A stretch of DNA of 64,000 nt from the NCBI GenBank assembly GCA_012934845.2, contig WNNJ02002411.1:1-64000 (forward strand). Direction: 5' to 3'. A program made the position numbers and the translations under genes. The notes under the pieces were generated by a model. The model did no database searches. It was not told where the DNA came from and saw only the letters and a list, made by a program, of their open reading frames with translations. The stretch comes from Pomphorhynchus laevis. Its lineage: Eukaryota > Acanthocephala > Palaeacanthocephala > Echinorhynchida > Pomphorhynchidae. Position 1 is the stretch's first letter; each line of letters opens with the position of its first letter. Of the stretch, positions 51,460 to 63,504 are shown in pieces.

Positions 51460-53861
51460 ATGGGAAGTAATCAAGATCCTTTTTCACTGAATATTCTTCA
51501 GTGGAATTCTGGAGGTGCTTCCGCCCTTAGACATTTATATGGTAGAGATGCAGATGTTATAGTCCTTCAGGAGACGTGGTTTATACGTATCCCCCAGTAC
51601 ATTACTCGATTTATCCCTGAGCACATTTACATCCGATTTACTCTGTACAAAATTCCTCCTCACTCATCTTCATCTCAAGGTCTTTTCACCCTAGTTACAT
51701 GCTCCTTAAGATCATCCCTCCTTTGAAACTATTCCTGTATATTAGGCCAGGGGAAATTCACAAGAAGCGTGATCTCCTGGAGCGTATTTTAGGTAGTGAC
51801 TATGACATGTTACTTGGTGACTTCAACGACATAACTGGTTGTTAGATTAATGCAGCACTCCACAAAGCCAGGAACGACTACCTTATTCCTAACCCACCGT
51901 CCCCCACCTTTCATTGATCAACAACTAATTCTCTCCTCGACATATTACTGCTTCATAAGATGTGGTTGTTGAAACCCATCTGTACTGAAGAGTCGCGCTA
52001 AAACCAGACCACCTATCATGACCTAATTCGTTCGCGGATGGAAGAAGATACGTTGCTTAGAAGGAGGTTTCACTTTGATCCCATCAGAGTGGCTTTCTTT
52101 CAGGCAGCTATCCAACTCTTCCCCAGAATTGGTAATGAGAGTTTGACCGAATTTAATTCCTACCTATCATCGCAAGCTACCGCGTTTCTTTCGACTACCT
52201 ATAAAGGTCATATATACAATCCCACTCCAACAAAACTCAAGGTACTAGCTAAAATGCTACACCTCCCTAATCTCTCTGTTTCCGCCAGACAGGTCCTCTC
52301 GAATGAATACTAAAGCACTAGATATAGGTTCCAGCTGAGTAGAGATAGGGCGAGCATTTATTGTCTTAACCCTTCTCAGTCTTCTTGTTGGAAGATATTT
52401 AAGAAAGAGAAGTTTGTCTGCTGGAAGGAGAGAGCGTTGGGTTTATAAGGTAGCATAGGCCTTGACAAAGTTTTGGAGGAGTCACTATCCCTACATAATT
52501 ATGGAGCCACTCAATCTCCCCAACCAATCCCGCCTTGGGGTGACTTCAGGAGCAGGGACTTATCTGTTACAGATATCTTAAACTGCTGGGGGACACTTCC
52601 AGGCACCTCCAAATCCAACACGCCACTCTCCATTCGGGTCTGTCAGCTTTTGACAGACATTCAGAGAGAGGAGGTCGCCATCACTCTGCTACTAGCCTTC
52701 CTGTCGGATGTATCTGGCATTAATATCAGCTGTCGTGTTTTTATACCAAAAAAGAAATCGATTTCATGTCCTAAAGATCTGCGGCCTATCTCGATTCAAA
52801 ACTCCATCTCAATTTATTAAAAAGCGCTTGCGCGTAAAATCCGCGACCATCTATATAGGCGAAATTTAATCGCACAAGGTTTTCATGGGTACAATTAAGA
52901 TGGCTCGGTTCATACAGTATTAGGTGAAGTGCATCAGTTTTGTTATGACAACAGTCATCAGCTTGCTGTTGCTGTTTTTCTTAACTTTTCTGCTGCATTT
53001 GACCACATTTCCATTCCTTTTGTTATCTCTTCTCTCAGGTCCTTTGGGTTACCTGCGAGAATTGTTAACAGGGTGGAATTATTGTTCTATACCAAGCGAT
53101 TCTTCTTGAAGACGACCCTGATGCACGCCAGTTCTTCCCTATTACAGGTGTGCCTCAAGGTTCCCCACTTTCTCCAATCCTGTATCTTGCTGCCTTTATT
53201 ATACTCTACAAAATATTTAAACGCGATCAACATCTTGTGGTATACGCTGGTGATACAACAGGCCTGTTCTCTGGAAGCCGGTTGAATGATGTAATCTCTG
53301 ACATCAGTCGTTTCTTTTTAAGATAAAAAAGATCAGTTACTCATATCCAATCTTATTTTAAACTCCTCCAAATCGCATGTGACTGTCTTTCATGGCGCTC
53401 CTGCAACTAAGAAAGAATAAAGAGACTAGCATTCTCAGCACTATCTTCTAAATTGACTAATCAACCACTCCCTACCTTCACACTCGAGTAAAATACCTGG
53501 TGTTCACCATAATGGTGAACTGGTCAGCGAAAGCTGACCTGGATAGACTCAAACGTATTCTGAAGTGAGCTAGGTGGGCCCTGAACGGGCTCAGCATCTG
53601 TCATTGAATAGGAAAACTCAACTACGCCTTTGGGGTAATTGGGCTATCCCGGGATTAGTCTTCTTTTCAAGAGGACTTCGCCCAGAGCAAAGACTAAGGT
53701 TTCTCATGCTCCTCATCTCCCGATTACCGAGCATAGACTGCCTCGATTGGACTTTTCGGGGGTGGGGTCTAAGACCCCAGGTGGTTCAGTCGGAGAGCGG
53801 CTTGTTGGATTGGCTGGAGGGCTTAGATACCGCTGGGCCTGAGGCCGTGACAATATCGTGA
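51460..53861 (+). pseudogene. LINE-A ORF2 remnant (endonuclease and RT)
   Basis: MGSNQDPFSLNILQWNSGGA and VIVLQETWFIRIPQYITRFI (51460-51726); a deletion; MLLGDFNDITGC; MEEDTLLRRRFHFDPIRVAF (52038-52313); MEESLSLHNYGATQSPQPIP and SCPKDLRPISIQNSISIY (52473-52820); motif A AVAVFLNFSAAFDHISIPFV (catalytic D to N, 52929 frame); motif B TGVPQGSPLSPIL in a shifted frame; motif C VVYAGDTTGL (ADD to AGD); C-terminal RLWGNWAIPGLVFFSRGLRP. Catalytic substitutions confirm decay. Confidence 0.75.
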
Positions 53862-53994
53862 AGACTGAGCATTTTGATTTTCCTTAGTGATCTTGAACTG
53901 TTGTTTCTCAACTGTCTTTTTAGTTATTTTTAGTGGTTATTAAGTTATTTATTTAAGAAATTCCTTATTATTAAAATGATTAATTGAAAATAGT

Positions 53995-55975
53995 CATTTA
54001 TAGACGGCATGTTTAAAGGCAACAATTATTATATCCATCGAGAGATTCAGACTCGGCTGACTCCCGATCTCAATAACAAACATATGTTAACGTATAGTTA
54101 ACATAATATATTTGTTCTGCCTGTAAAATGTCCTTTAAAGTGCTATTGTGAAACCAAGTTTTAATGTTTATAGTTATGAATAATCTTGAGTTAGTTGAAA
54201 TTTAACATAAAAATGTGATTATTATCGATATTAAAATTTCGCGTATTCTTTAAAGTTTACAGCCTGCTATGATTTTAATGTTTAATGTTTTTGTTTTGAA
54301 TTTAGTAACGGTCATTTTTAGTCATTTATTTTTACTGCTAAAGGTTAACTAAGTTGTTATTTAAAATTTTAGAAAATAATATTTTAGAAAACAACATTTC
54401 GACTCAAGATAAGTATAATTTGTTATTTTAAATACACAACATACCTACCGAGCAAAGATATAAAAAAGTTGCATCACAAACATTGAACAATATTTTCCAT
54501 GAACTTCTAAAAATTATAGTTTTTTTTATTTGTGTCAAACTCTAATTATAGTTCACCGATTTACAATTTGCCTACTATAAATTATTGCGTTTTAATAAAA
54601 AGTTATAGGGCATCATATTATCGTTATGAGCCATTTAGCACTGAATGACCGTGTAAACATCGGTTTTGAACAAATCTCTAGCAATCCAGTCATGTTTAAT
54701 ATTATCTATTACGGCGTACCTGTTACGTAAATCACTTATCTCGAAAAATATAATGGAACATTCTTTGACTATATGGATTCTGAAAAAATAAGATTTAAAA
54801 AATAGTACTTTGTATAAGATTTATCATAAACGTTGCTATAGCAAATGCATGATTAACACGAGTTTTTCCCAAAATATGTCACTTGAAGCCCAAGCACAAA
54901 TATTCTTGTAGTGATCAATAAATAATTAAAGTAGATAGATACAAAATATTAACTAAGAGATAATTAAATACAGGCAATTAATTTAAATACATATATTGAA
55001 TATATTAAATTATATATATTAATATAATGTAATACATATATTAAAATAAATATAATATAAATGCAAATAGTGTTTAGATTTAAACATCAGGTCTAATCAA
55101 AATACGTGTTGTTTCGAGTATCGCAAACTTGTTGGAGTATCTGATGTACGAGGAGGACTTTCGCGGAGCTCAATAGGATTCGTATTTGGATGATATACTC
55201 GCTTCATTTATGCCTGGTATAGTTTGTTTGATTGAGCTTCTAGAATTACTTGAAAGTTGCAGATTAAGTATCATTAACTTACAATTCATTCATTTCAGTA
55301 TACTTCTTATTCTCTATGTTGATAGTGTATTTGAGTTACATGATGAATTAGACACGATTAAAACATATTGTGAGCATAATCTTATCAAAATTCTAGATTC
55401 TTATTTAGAAAATTGTGTGTAATGATATAAGATTATAATGTTCTCTAAATATTGTTAATTCCACAGACTACTGTGTTTTTACTACCCCATCACTAAAATA
55501 CTAAAGCAATATTTGGCTATTATTGATTTCGTAAATGCTTCTTAAAAGCATTTTTAAAATTGAAATAATTAAAAATGATTTATTCTTTACAACTACTGAT
55601 AACATAACGCCATTATTAAATTTTAAGAAGTATTAATTACATAATATTAATATAATATAATTAATAGTATTATATTATTAATTATAAAATTAGATTAATC
55701 ATAAATACCTCAAAGCAAAATATGTAATTAGAAATAAATTAAGTGAAAGTGAATTAAAAATGGGACTTGGCTTTTCTTTTCAAACCATTTTAATTTTGCC
55801 TAGTGATTTGCAAAAGCAGCATAAAAAGTAATATTTTTGCATTAATATCAAGACTTCAACTTACGTAGTTCGTAAATTTATGCCAATTCTGAGTGCATAT
55901 ATTTGCATCTTTGTGAGCTAATTGATCACCTTCTGTCAACAAAATTCCAGTGAATAATAAATAATTAAATAATTA
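53995..55975. other. AT-rich stretch, no gene recognised
   Basis: Long AT-rich region with scattered T/A runs. A 78-codon plus-strand ORF at 55186-55422 is hydrophobic and acidic without recognisable motif and is not called as a gene. Confidence 0.4.
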
Positions 55976-55979
55976 TAAA

Positions 55980-56095
55980 TAATTTTATAACTCATATCAA
56001 GTTTAAATATAAAATTAAAATTTAAAATAAAAGTAAATTTTTGAATTGACTAATAAATAATAGACGATGTGTCATTATAATATCGGAATTGCTAA
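55980..56095 (-). mobile_element. PLE 3'-end fragment
   Basis: Contains TTAAAATTTAAAATAAAAGT, TTGAATTGACTAATAAATAA and AGACGATGTGTCATTATAAT, the inner part of the PLE terminal region, then loses homology. Confidence 0.55.
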
Positions 56096-56279
56096 AAATC
56101 TTAATATATTATGATATTTAGACTTTTTGCTTTTTCTTTTTTTTCATTATTTATTTTTATAGAACAAAATACTTAGACTTAGTTTATTGATATGATTTAC
56201 AGTTTAACATACATATTTAATTACACGTTTATAAAAACGATAATAGCTACAACTATAGACCGTTGATAACTTACGATTT

Positions 56280-56400
56280 ATTTTTATAACACAGAATTTT
56301 TATGAACTGATTAATGTTAATTATATACTATTTGATAGAATAAAGTTAAACGGTCATGAGGATAAACTGCTAAGTTATCACATATCGCTATAAGAGCTCT
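56280..56400 (-). mobile_element. Very degraded PLE 3'-end fragment
   Basis: TTTTTATGAACTGATTAATG, GATAGAATAAAGTTAAACGG, TCATGAGGATAAACTGCTAA and GTTATCAC align loosely with the conserved CATCAGGAGGAACTGCTATG block. The most diverged instance seen; a tentative call. Confidence 0.35.
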
Positions 56401-56749
56401 TAAAATCGTTAACCACAAATCAAAAAAGGTGTGTTCACACGAGACAGTTATAAATTGCAATACGTGTGATAGACATTGCTCTTGTTAGCACGTCGCCACA
56501 ATTGCCAGAATATCCGCTACGGAAGATACAATTAAAAAGACAATATGGTTGACGAATAAAACGGACAGCGTTATGAAATGGCGGTAAGTTGTTACAAGAG
56601 TATACTTTTTACTAAATCACATATCCATAGTAATACATAAGTTATAACTTTACTTTCATTTTCATATCCTTATTTTATGTTTTTACAAAAATTAATTAAT
56701 ATGTTTAGATTAACATACTTTTGCATTTGTAAGTTTAAACATTTATACT

Positions 56750-57125
56750 ATATATAAATCAAAAATAAAGATAAGTAATAAATAATTATATAAAATGCTA
56801 TACAATTTATATTTTAATCAAGTAAAAATAAAAAATTTTAATTTAAAATAAAAGTCAATTTCTATGAATTGACTAATAAATAACAGACAATGTATCAGAA
56901 TAAAGATTATGGGTCATCAGGAGGAAATGCTATGCTATCAGGTTTCGTCCCCTATTCCTCAACCTAGCGTAGCAGCGGGGCCGAATACGAGTTAATGGCG
57001 TATTTCCTAAGATGAAATTCGAATATGTAGTGAATCTTATTCTAATACAAAGCATATTGTTAATTATCCATAATGTTTTTTGCTTAATATAAATTTATTT
57101 TTAATTTATTTTTGATTTATAAATT
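56750..57125 (-). mobile_element. PLE 3'-end fragment
   Basis: Near-identical to 17.94-18.31 kb, including AGACAATGTATCAGAATAAA, GGGTCATCAGGAGGAAATGC, TATGCTATCAGGTTTCGTCC, the hairpin arms AATACG/CGTATT and CTTATTCTAATACAAAGCAT. The close match to the 17.9-kb copy suggests the same subfamily of insertions. Confidence 0.75.
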
Positions 57126-57129
57126 GTAA

Positions 57130-57910
57130 ATTTAAAATTTTAATATTTGTTGATATTTTAATATTTTTTAATTTTCTTTATCCAACAATCTGAGTCGTTG
57201 ATTCTGAATAATAATTATAAAGCTTAGTATCAAATTGCTCATGGAGTATAAACTGTATTTAGTTTGATGTTGTTTTTAATTTTGTTTTTATTTTTATTCT
57301 TTAGTTTCGTTATTTTGATGTAATTTTTATCATTGAGACGATGAAAATAAGTTGCCGCATACTTTTCTCGACTGTTTATTTTTGTTTTTCCTCATGTTTT
57401 TGATAAATTATGAGGAATAAATTCGAATAAATATATTTTTATCGTTTAAATTATTTATTTAGATTTTCTAAATATTGGGTAATGATTTCTGCCTTTTGCT
57501 ATTTGTTAAGCTCGTTAATCGCCATTTTATCAATTGTTAAAGAAACCATTGCACTTAACGACACATTTTCATTGAATTGTAGGATAGCTTGACTGGGAGC
57601 GTCGGATGGTTGGACTCCACTAATGTGATATTGTTTCTAACGAACCTATCTCATTCATCAAACTTGAATTTTTCACGGTTATTGCTAAGTTAGTGAAAAT
57701 GAACTTTTGGTTGTCCAACATCGATATCCGTGATAAATTTACAACTATTTATTGCTAAAGTAATATAAGTTAAATTATTGAATTCTTCCGGGATCTGCAA
57801 CATCATATCAACTATAATTGTATATACATATCGTGTGTGCTGCTTTTTCATAAGACATTGTATACATCGTATATTATTCACTAATATATCGAATATATTG
57901 ATGGTATACG
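57130..57910. other. No gene recognised
   Basis: AT-rich; the 83-codon minus-strand ORF 57941-57690 overlaps the beginning of the PLE remnant on the other strand and contains no motif I recognise. Confidence 0.35.
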
Positions 57911-57944
57911 TACATTGAATATATCGAATACATTGTTCCAATAT

Positions 57945-58785
57945 ATTGATGCTATATGTGAATTTAACTTCAATAATTTTTATTCAATAAGTGAACAAAT
58001 TTATCCAAGTAGCCTTATTCTTAATAAAACTATTTTTGATAACAAAAAAATATATTTAGATATAAACATTAAATTGATATCAATTAAACCTATTATTAAT
58101 TCATATCGTAAAGATGAGATTTTTAAATTTATAAGAAGCACCTTTGGATGATCATTGATGCAAATAATATAAAATTAAATATAACATTAAATACTAAAAT
58201 TTTAAGAATTTCCATAATTGACCATCTTCAAAATCATTTAAATAATTTAATAGTAACATATTTTAAAAAATGTTACTATAAAAATACAATTTATAGAAAA
58301 TGGTAAAATATATAATAAATCAACACAATAATATTAAAAATAAATTTAAAAACATTAGCGAAAAGTTTTATGGATAATAAACAATATACTTTGTATTTGA
58401 ATAAGGTTTACTTGATAATCAAATTTCATCTGAGGAAGCACGTCATTAGTATGTATTTGTCACGCTGCTATGTTGGGTAGAAGAGTTAGAGGCCGAAACC
58501 TGATAGCATAGTATGTATTTGTCACGCTGCTATGTTGGGTAGAAGAGTTAGAGGCCGAAACCTGATAGCATAGCAGTTCCTCCTGATGGCCTCTAATCCT
58601 TATTATTATATTATTTATTAGTCAATTAATTAAAATTCATTCGTTTATTTTAAAGTATAACTTTATGTAAATCAAAATTTATAAAATCCGATATAATTTT
58701 ATTTATTATTTTTAATTTATCATTATTTTTAATTTATGGATAGTATAGAATACGTAGACTCAGTTAGCTGATCTTATTCTGTAAT
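57945..58785 (+). mobile_element. PLE copy, RT end plus full 3' UTR
   Basis: The frame 57915-58151 reads QYIDAICEFNFNNFYSISEQ, IYPSSLILNKT, IYLDINIKLISI and SYRKDEIFKF; homologous to the 1419-1838 minus-strand RT. The YIDD catalytic pair is YIDA here. The 3' UTR runs to AATACGTAGACTCAGTTAGC (58749-58768) and includes a 62-bp exact tandem duplication. 5'-truncated. Confidence 0.75.
58450..58573 (+). repeat. Exact 62-bp tandem duplication in the PLE 3' UTR
   Basis: 58450-58511 and 58512-58573 are identical, each starting TATGTATTTGTCACGCTGCT and ending CCTGATAGCATAG. Other copies of the PLE 3' end have one unit. The second unit plus downstream sequence forms a perfect 9-bp stem (TTAGAGGCC with GGCCTCTAA). 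Confidence 0.9.
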
Positions 58786-58789
58786 AGCA

Positions 58790-59800
58790 AAGTCTTTCGA
58801 TCAAATGACATACTATGATTAAATTAAAGTTCTATTTACATGATTGTCATAGCATTTACGACTTTTTATCTAATTAGTTATCATTTTGCATGGGATAAAA
58901 TATCAAGTTATATTTTTACGTATCAAAAATAGTTCGCCATATATCCTCTAATTGCCGCATATGACATGATGTTGTTGCTGCTTATTTTTATTTCTCAACT
59001 TATTATACTACCGAATAGATACGTGTACTATTGCGGCTAGCGAATATCTTTTTTACATCTTTGTTATTGTTGTTTACTCTAATATTTTTTTACAGCCATG
59101 TTTGTTTGCCAGGATCTCTTTTTGTAATCACTATCTATGATCATCATTAAAAATTAGATCACCAACTGGCATCACTATATGCTACCATCATCAATATTTA
59201 TTAGAAAAATGCATTTATTGCATTCTGGTATGTATACGTAAATGACAAACATGGCATGTTTTCTTGCATTAGAATGGATGCATTCTTATAAGTCACCTGT
59301 TATATTTTTGTAATATTAAAAAAGATATGACTCGTTCTCCTCCGAGATATGACTTCATGTGATAATAAGGATTGCGTTTTTGTAGTTAGAAGACTTGATT
59401 GCATTCAGTTATGCGCTATTAGCAATCCATTCTCACCGTTCAAAAAAACAGTTGATGCTGTGACCGTCTAAAATTAACATTTTTAGTTAATTTATGATAT
59501 TACAAATTGTCTTATACAATTTTTAATCAAATTAATTTCAACAATTTAGTGATATTATTATTTACTTATTTCAAATATCTGTCTTAGTGATATAAAAACT
59601 CAAAATTCCAACGTATTTAATAGAAATCGTGCATATGCATTATTTAAGAAAAATAATTGATATGCATAACAGAATTAATAAATGCTATCGTCGTTATTAA
59701 TTTCAACGTCGTAATGACCATATTCATTAACCTTTTCATTGAAATTGCATTTATGTTTTAATGATTATGAAATGTATTAAAGATATGCAAATGTACTTTG
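58790..59800. other. No gene recognised
   Basis: AT-rich sequence with no ORF or repeat that I can identify. Confidence 0.4.
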
Positions 59801-59804
59801 CTAA

Positions 59805-60185
59805 CCAGATCAGCTAACTGAGTCTGGCTATTTATACTGTTAATAAATTAAAAATAATGGCAAATAAAATAAAAAAAAACATGTTTAAATAGTAATAAAT
59901 AACTATAAATAAAGTCAATTTTTATGAATTGACTAATAAATAACAGACAATGTATCATAATAAGGATTAGAGGCCATCAGGAGGAACTGTTATGTTATCA
60001 GGTTTCAGCTTTTAATTCATCGATCCAGCACAGCAACAGGGTCAAATACATACTAATGACGTATTTCCTCTGATTAAATCTGAATATTTAGTGTACCTAA
60101 TTTTAATATAATGTATATTGTTTATTATCTCTCCATAAAAATTTTCTGCTTAAGAGTTTAAATTTATTTTTAATAATATTTTGTT
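59805..60185 (-). mobile_element. PLE 3'-end fragment
   Basis: Minus-strand copy from AGATCAGCTAACTGAGTCTG (terminal end, 59811) through AGGCCATCAGGAGGAACTGT and TCAGGTTTCAGC to the hairpin AAATACATACTAATGACGTATTT region (60044-60066) and AATATAATGTATATTGTTTA. Confidence 0.75.
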
Positions 60186-60189
60186 GCCA

Positions 60190-60400
60190 TTAAAATTTTG
60201 ATTACTATCTTATCTGGCACGCTGCTTTAATCCTCTATATACGCCAACATTAGTACGCTACATTTAAGTATTGTGGACCTCATCAGCTACTGATTCAATA
60301 CCTACATTTCACGTTTCGGTCCTTTTAATGTTGGCAGACTATCACTCGACTTGTCTGCTTTATTAGCGTTTAGATTTAATAAAAGACTTTGGTCTTACAA
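60190..60400. repeat. Palindromic element of unknown type, copy 1
   Basis: GCCAACATTA (60251-60260) pairs perfectly with TAATGTTGGC (60336-60345), and inside, GTATTG pairs with CAATAC. The left half is homologous to 60567-60665. On the minus strand it contains GGACCGAAAC and CTGATGAGGTCC in permuted order relative to a normal hammerhead. No ORF. Confidence 0.55.
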
Positions 60401-60544
60401 TTTGCAAATTTAATTGAAATCATTTCTGATTTCAAATTAAATCAGCGTTGGTAGGGTAATGTGATTCCTTCAATTTGAAAACCTACCTATTTATCCTAAT
60501 GATTACTATTATGAAACTAGTAATATATAGTTTGTTTCCTAATT

Positions 60545-60790
60545 TTAAGTTGATATACCTGTGCATTTATTGTTACCACTGAAATTTTGCAGACTATCTT
60601 ATTCTGCATTTGCTTCTATCATATTTATAAGCCAACAGTAGTACGCTACATTTCAGTAGGTTCACCAATTCTGGAATGTAGCGTACTGCTGTTTGTGTAT
60701 AGATAGGATATAAGTAGCGTGCAGAATAAAAAATAGTCATCCAAATTTCAATAGTAACAATGACTGCATAGGTAAATATATATTTTACGA
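60545..60790. repeat. Palindromic element of unknown type, copy 2
   Basis: Imperfect inverted repeat of about 115-bp arms: outer parts TATACCTGTGCATT...GCATAGGTAAATATA, GTTACCACTGAAATTT...AAATTTCAATAGTAAC, and a perfect inner 12-bp stem GTACGCTACATT...AATGTAGCGTAC. No coding potential. It may be two head-to-head copies of the repeat seen at 60190. Confidence 0.6.
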
Positions 60791-60799
60791 TTTTCTATT

Positions 60800-63095
60800 T
60801 TATTTTATTTTTATAATTACATAGCTTAAAATATGCACCTGTTAAATTATTTAAAATTATTTTGAAGAAAGCCAATGTTATTATGTTAATTCTAAAAATT
60901 TCACTATTTAAATTGTTATATTTAAAATTATATGATATGCATGAATGCTCTTTAAATTTAAATGTACCATCTTATAATAGTTTTAATCGATGTTGTTTTT
61001 ATGTTCATATCTGCATATACCTTGTGTACAAATAATAATTATATCTACCATATATAATTATTTTTGCTAAATTTGAAAATTTAGCGGAACAAATAGTTTT
61101 CAGTTTATTCGAGAAATACTAACAATTATTACCTCGTTTTTTAAACCACCAACGCCATCAGTATGTTATTGGCGTAAACGTACAATAATACGAATATCCT
61201 GTTTTATGTATTTCTATGAATAATAAGAAACTCGATTTGTTCCATTAAATTTATAAAATTTAAATATGCTGTAATGATATGCGAAATTATTTTTCTGGTT
61301 TCAGCAATCACTAGTTCTAGATATATTTTCATTGACGTTTTTAATTAAATCATTGTATATTAATAATATTTGTGAACTTTAAAATTACTTTGAACTTTTT
61401 AAATCTTATAATTCATTTTATGCCTGTATATTTCCGCAATGCCAACTTAATATCTTCACGCATTAAACTGAACTTTATATATTAATTTCTAAACTTAAAA
61501 ATTTATTTCTAAAATTTATTTTGAACAGACAGATATATATCATTATTACCCGCGTTTCGAAAATTTTACAAAGTAATTTTATGAACATATGGATAATAAG
61601 AAAAAGGAGCGAGCATAACGTGAAACGAGAAAAACAAAAATTAACATTTTTACACAAAGTTTAACAAAAGTCAACATTAATTATTTACAGACATTAGCAA
61701 AACAATCTTTTATTTGATCAAATATTTATATTTTGGCATAAATATAAATATTAAGATTACATTCTCTATATAAGTTAGATCAATTAACACAGGTGATGAT
61801 CATATGCATTTGAACTTTTATCTTCTAATTGCATAGATCCAAACTCCATTAGCACTTTTCGTTCTTTACAAATTTGTTCTCGTTTTTTGTTTTCCCTATA
61901 TATTTTTATTATCTTCATATTTTTACATTTACTATTTATAATTTTTAAAACGCTGATATAGGAATAGTGTGTGTTAAAAATTTCAAGTTTTGAATTTCTG
62001 TCTAATGTTCGAATGAATTTTATTTTTAGTTAGGGTATTTTCGTGGAAAGGAAAAAAACTATTTATCATTTTGGTGTAAATATCGTTACGATTGTCACGT
62101 CAAGATTAGATAGCGTGTATTTATACTAGTAAGCTTTTAAACTTTAGAAATATTTTCAAAATCATATAACTAGCTACAATCATAGCTTTTTTGTAGATAG
62201 TATCCGGAAGAGCAATAGTTTCGATTATATTTAAGAAGAATGGTAATGTTAAACTTTAGTTCAATTTATATCCGGTCATTTTTGTCGTTATAAATGACCA
62301 TAAATAGTCAAACGCTGTAGCTCGTGAACCGCATTGAATTTCATATTCTTGAAACTATATGCAAATTAGATTATTACATAAAAAATATATAGAAGCCGAT
62401 ACACAAAATAAATTTTGACTTGTCATTTAGTAATAAAAAAATATGTATCAATCACTTTTAAAATATTTATCGAATAAAATATCTTAAAACTTTTTCCTAT
62501 TTTATCGAATACATTTCTTTTCATTTCCGATGCTGCTGCTAATGCATCTAAAAATATTTCATTTTGTTGAATCAATTTTTAGAAGAATAACAAAGAGTTC
62601 TAATTAATACTTTGAACAGCTAAGATTTGTGACGTACAATGTCGATATTTGTAACACAAAGTTTGCTCACATGCATATAAATAAAATAAAGTGATGTTAA
62701 AATATTTTCTGAGATGTTTATCGAATGCCTGGAAATGTTGCCTCTTAGATTGAAGATTGATTTATTATGATTGTACTTCACATAATACCTTTTAGGGTAT
62801 TATGTGCAAAATAAAATGACATTAACTGCCGTCTTTTTTCAATTTTCAAATCCAAAAATCGTCGATTACCACTTATTGGTTGTAAATCGTCAAATAATTC
62901 GAAATATATTTTTCCTTGACCAATGTTGAGAAGACTAGATATATTGTTCTTCACTATGGAAATGAGCAAGATATTTGTTTATAATTATTCTGAAAAATTA
63001 AATTATTTTTAATGAAGTTACATTTGTAAATTGTGTACAAACCAAGTAATATTTTAACTTTAATATTTAAATTAGTACACGCAAATAAACATTAT
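60800..63095. other. No gene recognised
   Basis: AT-rich. Minus-strand ORFs of 60 and 63 codons (61475-61657, 62778-62969) have no convincing motifs. Confidence 0.4.
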
Positions 63096-63099
63096 ATAT

Positions 63100-63245
63100 A
63101 GAATATTTATTCTAGGTCACACAAGGTGACTTTTGCATTTAAAACCAGCTACACAATCCTTCCTTTATGACTTCAAATTCCAAACAGCCTGACTACTAAC
63201 GGCACTATTGCCACAACCGTTTTCGTATCGCCTGATTTTTGTCAC
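63100..63245. repeat. Third, single-arm copy of the 63.5-63.9-kb palindrome
   Basis: TCTAGGTCACACAAGGTGAC, TTTTGCATTTAAAACCAGCT, ATCCTTCCTTTATGACTTCA and CTACTAACGGCACTATTGCC correspond in order to both arms of the palindrome at 63505-63890; the GCCACA-CG-TTTTCGT segment continues to about 63245. A single orientation copy. Confidence 0.65.
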
Positions 63246-63504
63246 ATATTGATAGCCCTGGGCTCATCAGATGGCTAACTACCCATTCTTCTCCTTTCGA
63301 AATTTGACTCATATGAGATTCGAGCTATCGCGCTCAGTACTTGGCTTGCGCCCTTGACTGCAATGCTACGAATCCAGGATTATCAGATGATTTCACACTG
63401 CATATGAAATCTTCCATCGTGATCTCTATAAACTGCATTGTTCGAGATGCTCTCTAGCATGCTTATTATTGATTTGGTATGATATCATGAAGATCGATGG
63501 AAAT

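Larger units (their letters stand above)
50640..53990 (+). mobile_element. LINE-A copy, strongly decayed, gag to 3' end
   Basis: Gag traces 50670-51440, ORF2 from ATG 51460 to about 53860, 3' UTR to about 53990. It is co-linear with the 22.2-26.1-kb copy but shorter because of deletions in Gag (knuckles lost) and endonuclease (about 51725-51760). Many stops. Confidence 0.8.

Noticed and set aside
55186..55422. 78-codon ORF considered as a small membrane protein
   Set aside because: Isolated in AT-rich DNA, no regulatory or motif support; chance length is plausible.
58520..58610. PLE 3' end as a standard type I hammerhead
   Set aside because: GAAAC comes before CTGATG and no second GAAA follows it; the strings fit only a permuted arrangement without convincing stems I and III.
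60395..60475. Hairpin TTTAATTGAAATCA/TGATTTCAAATTAAA as a functional RNA
   Set aside because: Short AT-rich palindromes are common here and no second copy was seen.
62778..62969. Minus-strand ORF with FLDLKIEKR, considered as a PLE RT fragment after motif C
   Set aside because: Only one short string resembles PLE sequence and no YIDD, GG-x-SSP or other block lies nearby.
63290..63370. tRNA-like look of GATTCGAGCT
   Set aside because: No matching acceptor, D- or anticodon stems could be built around it.
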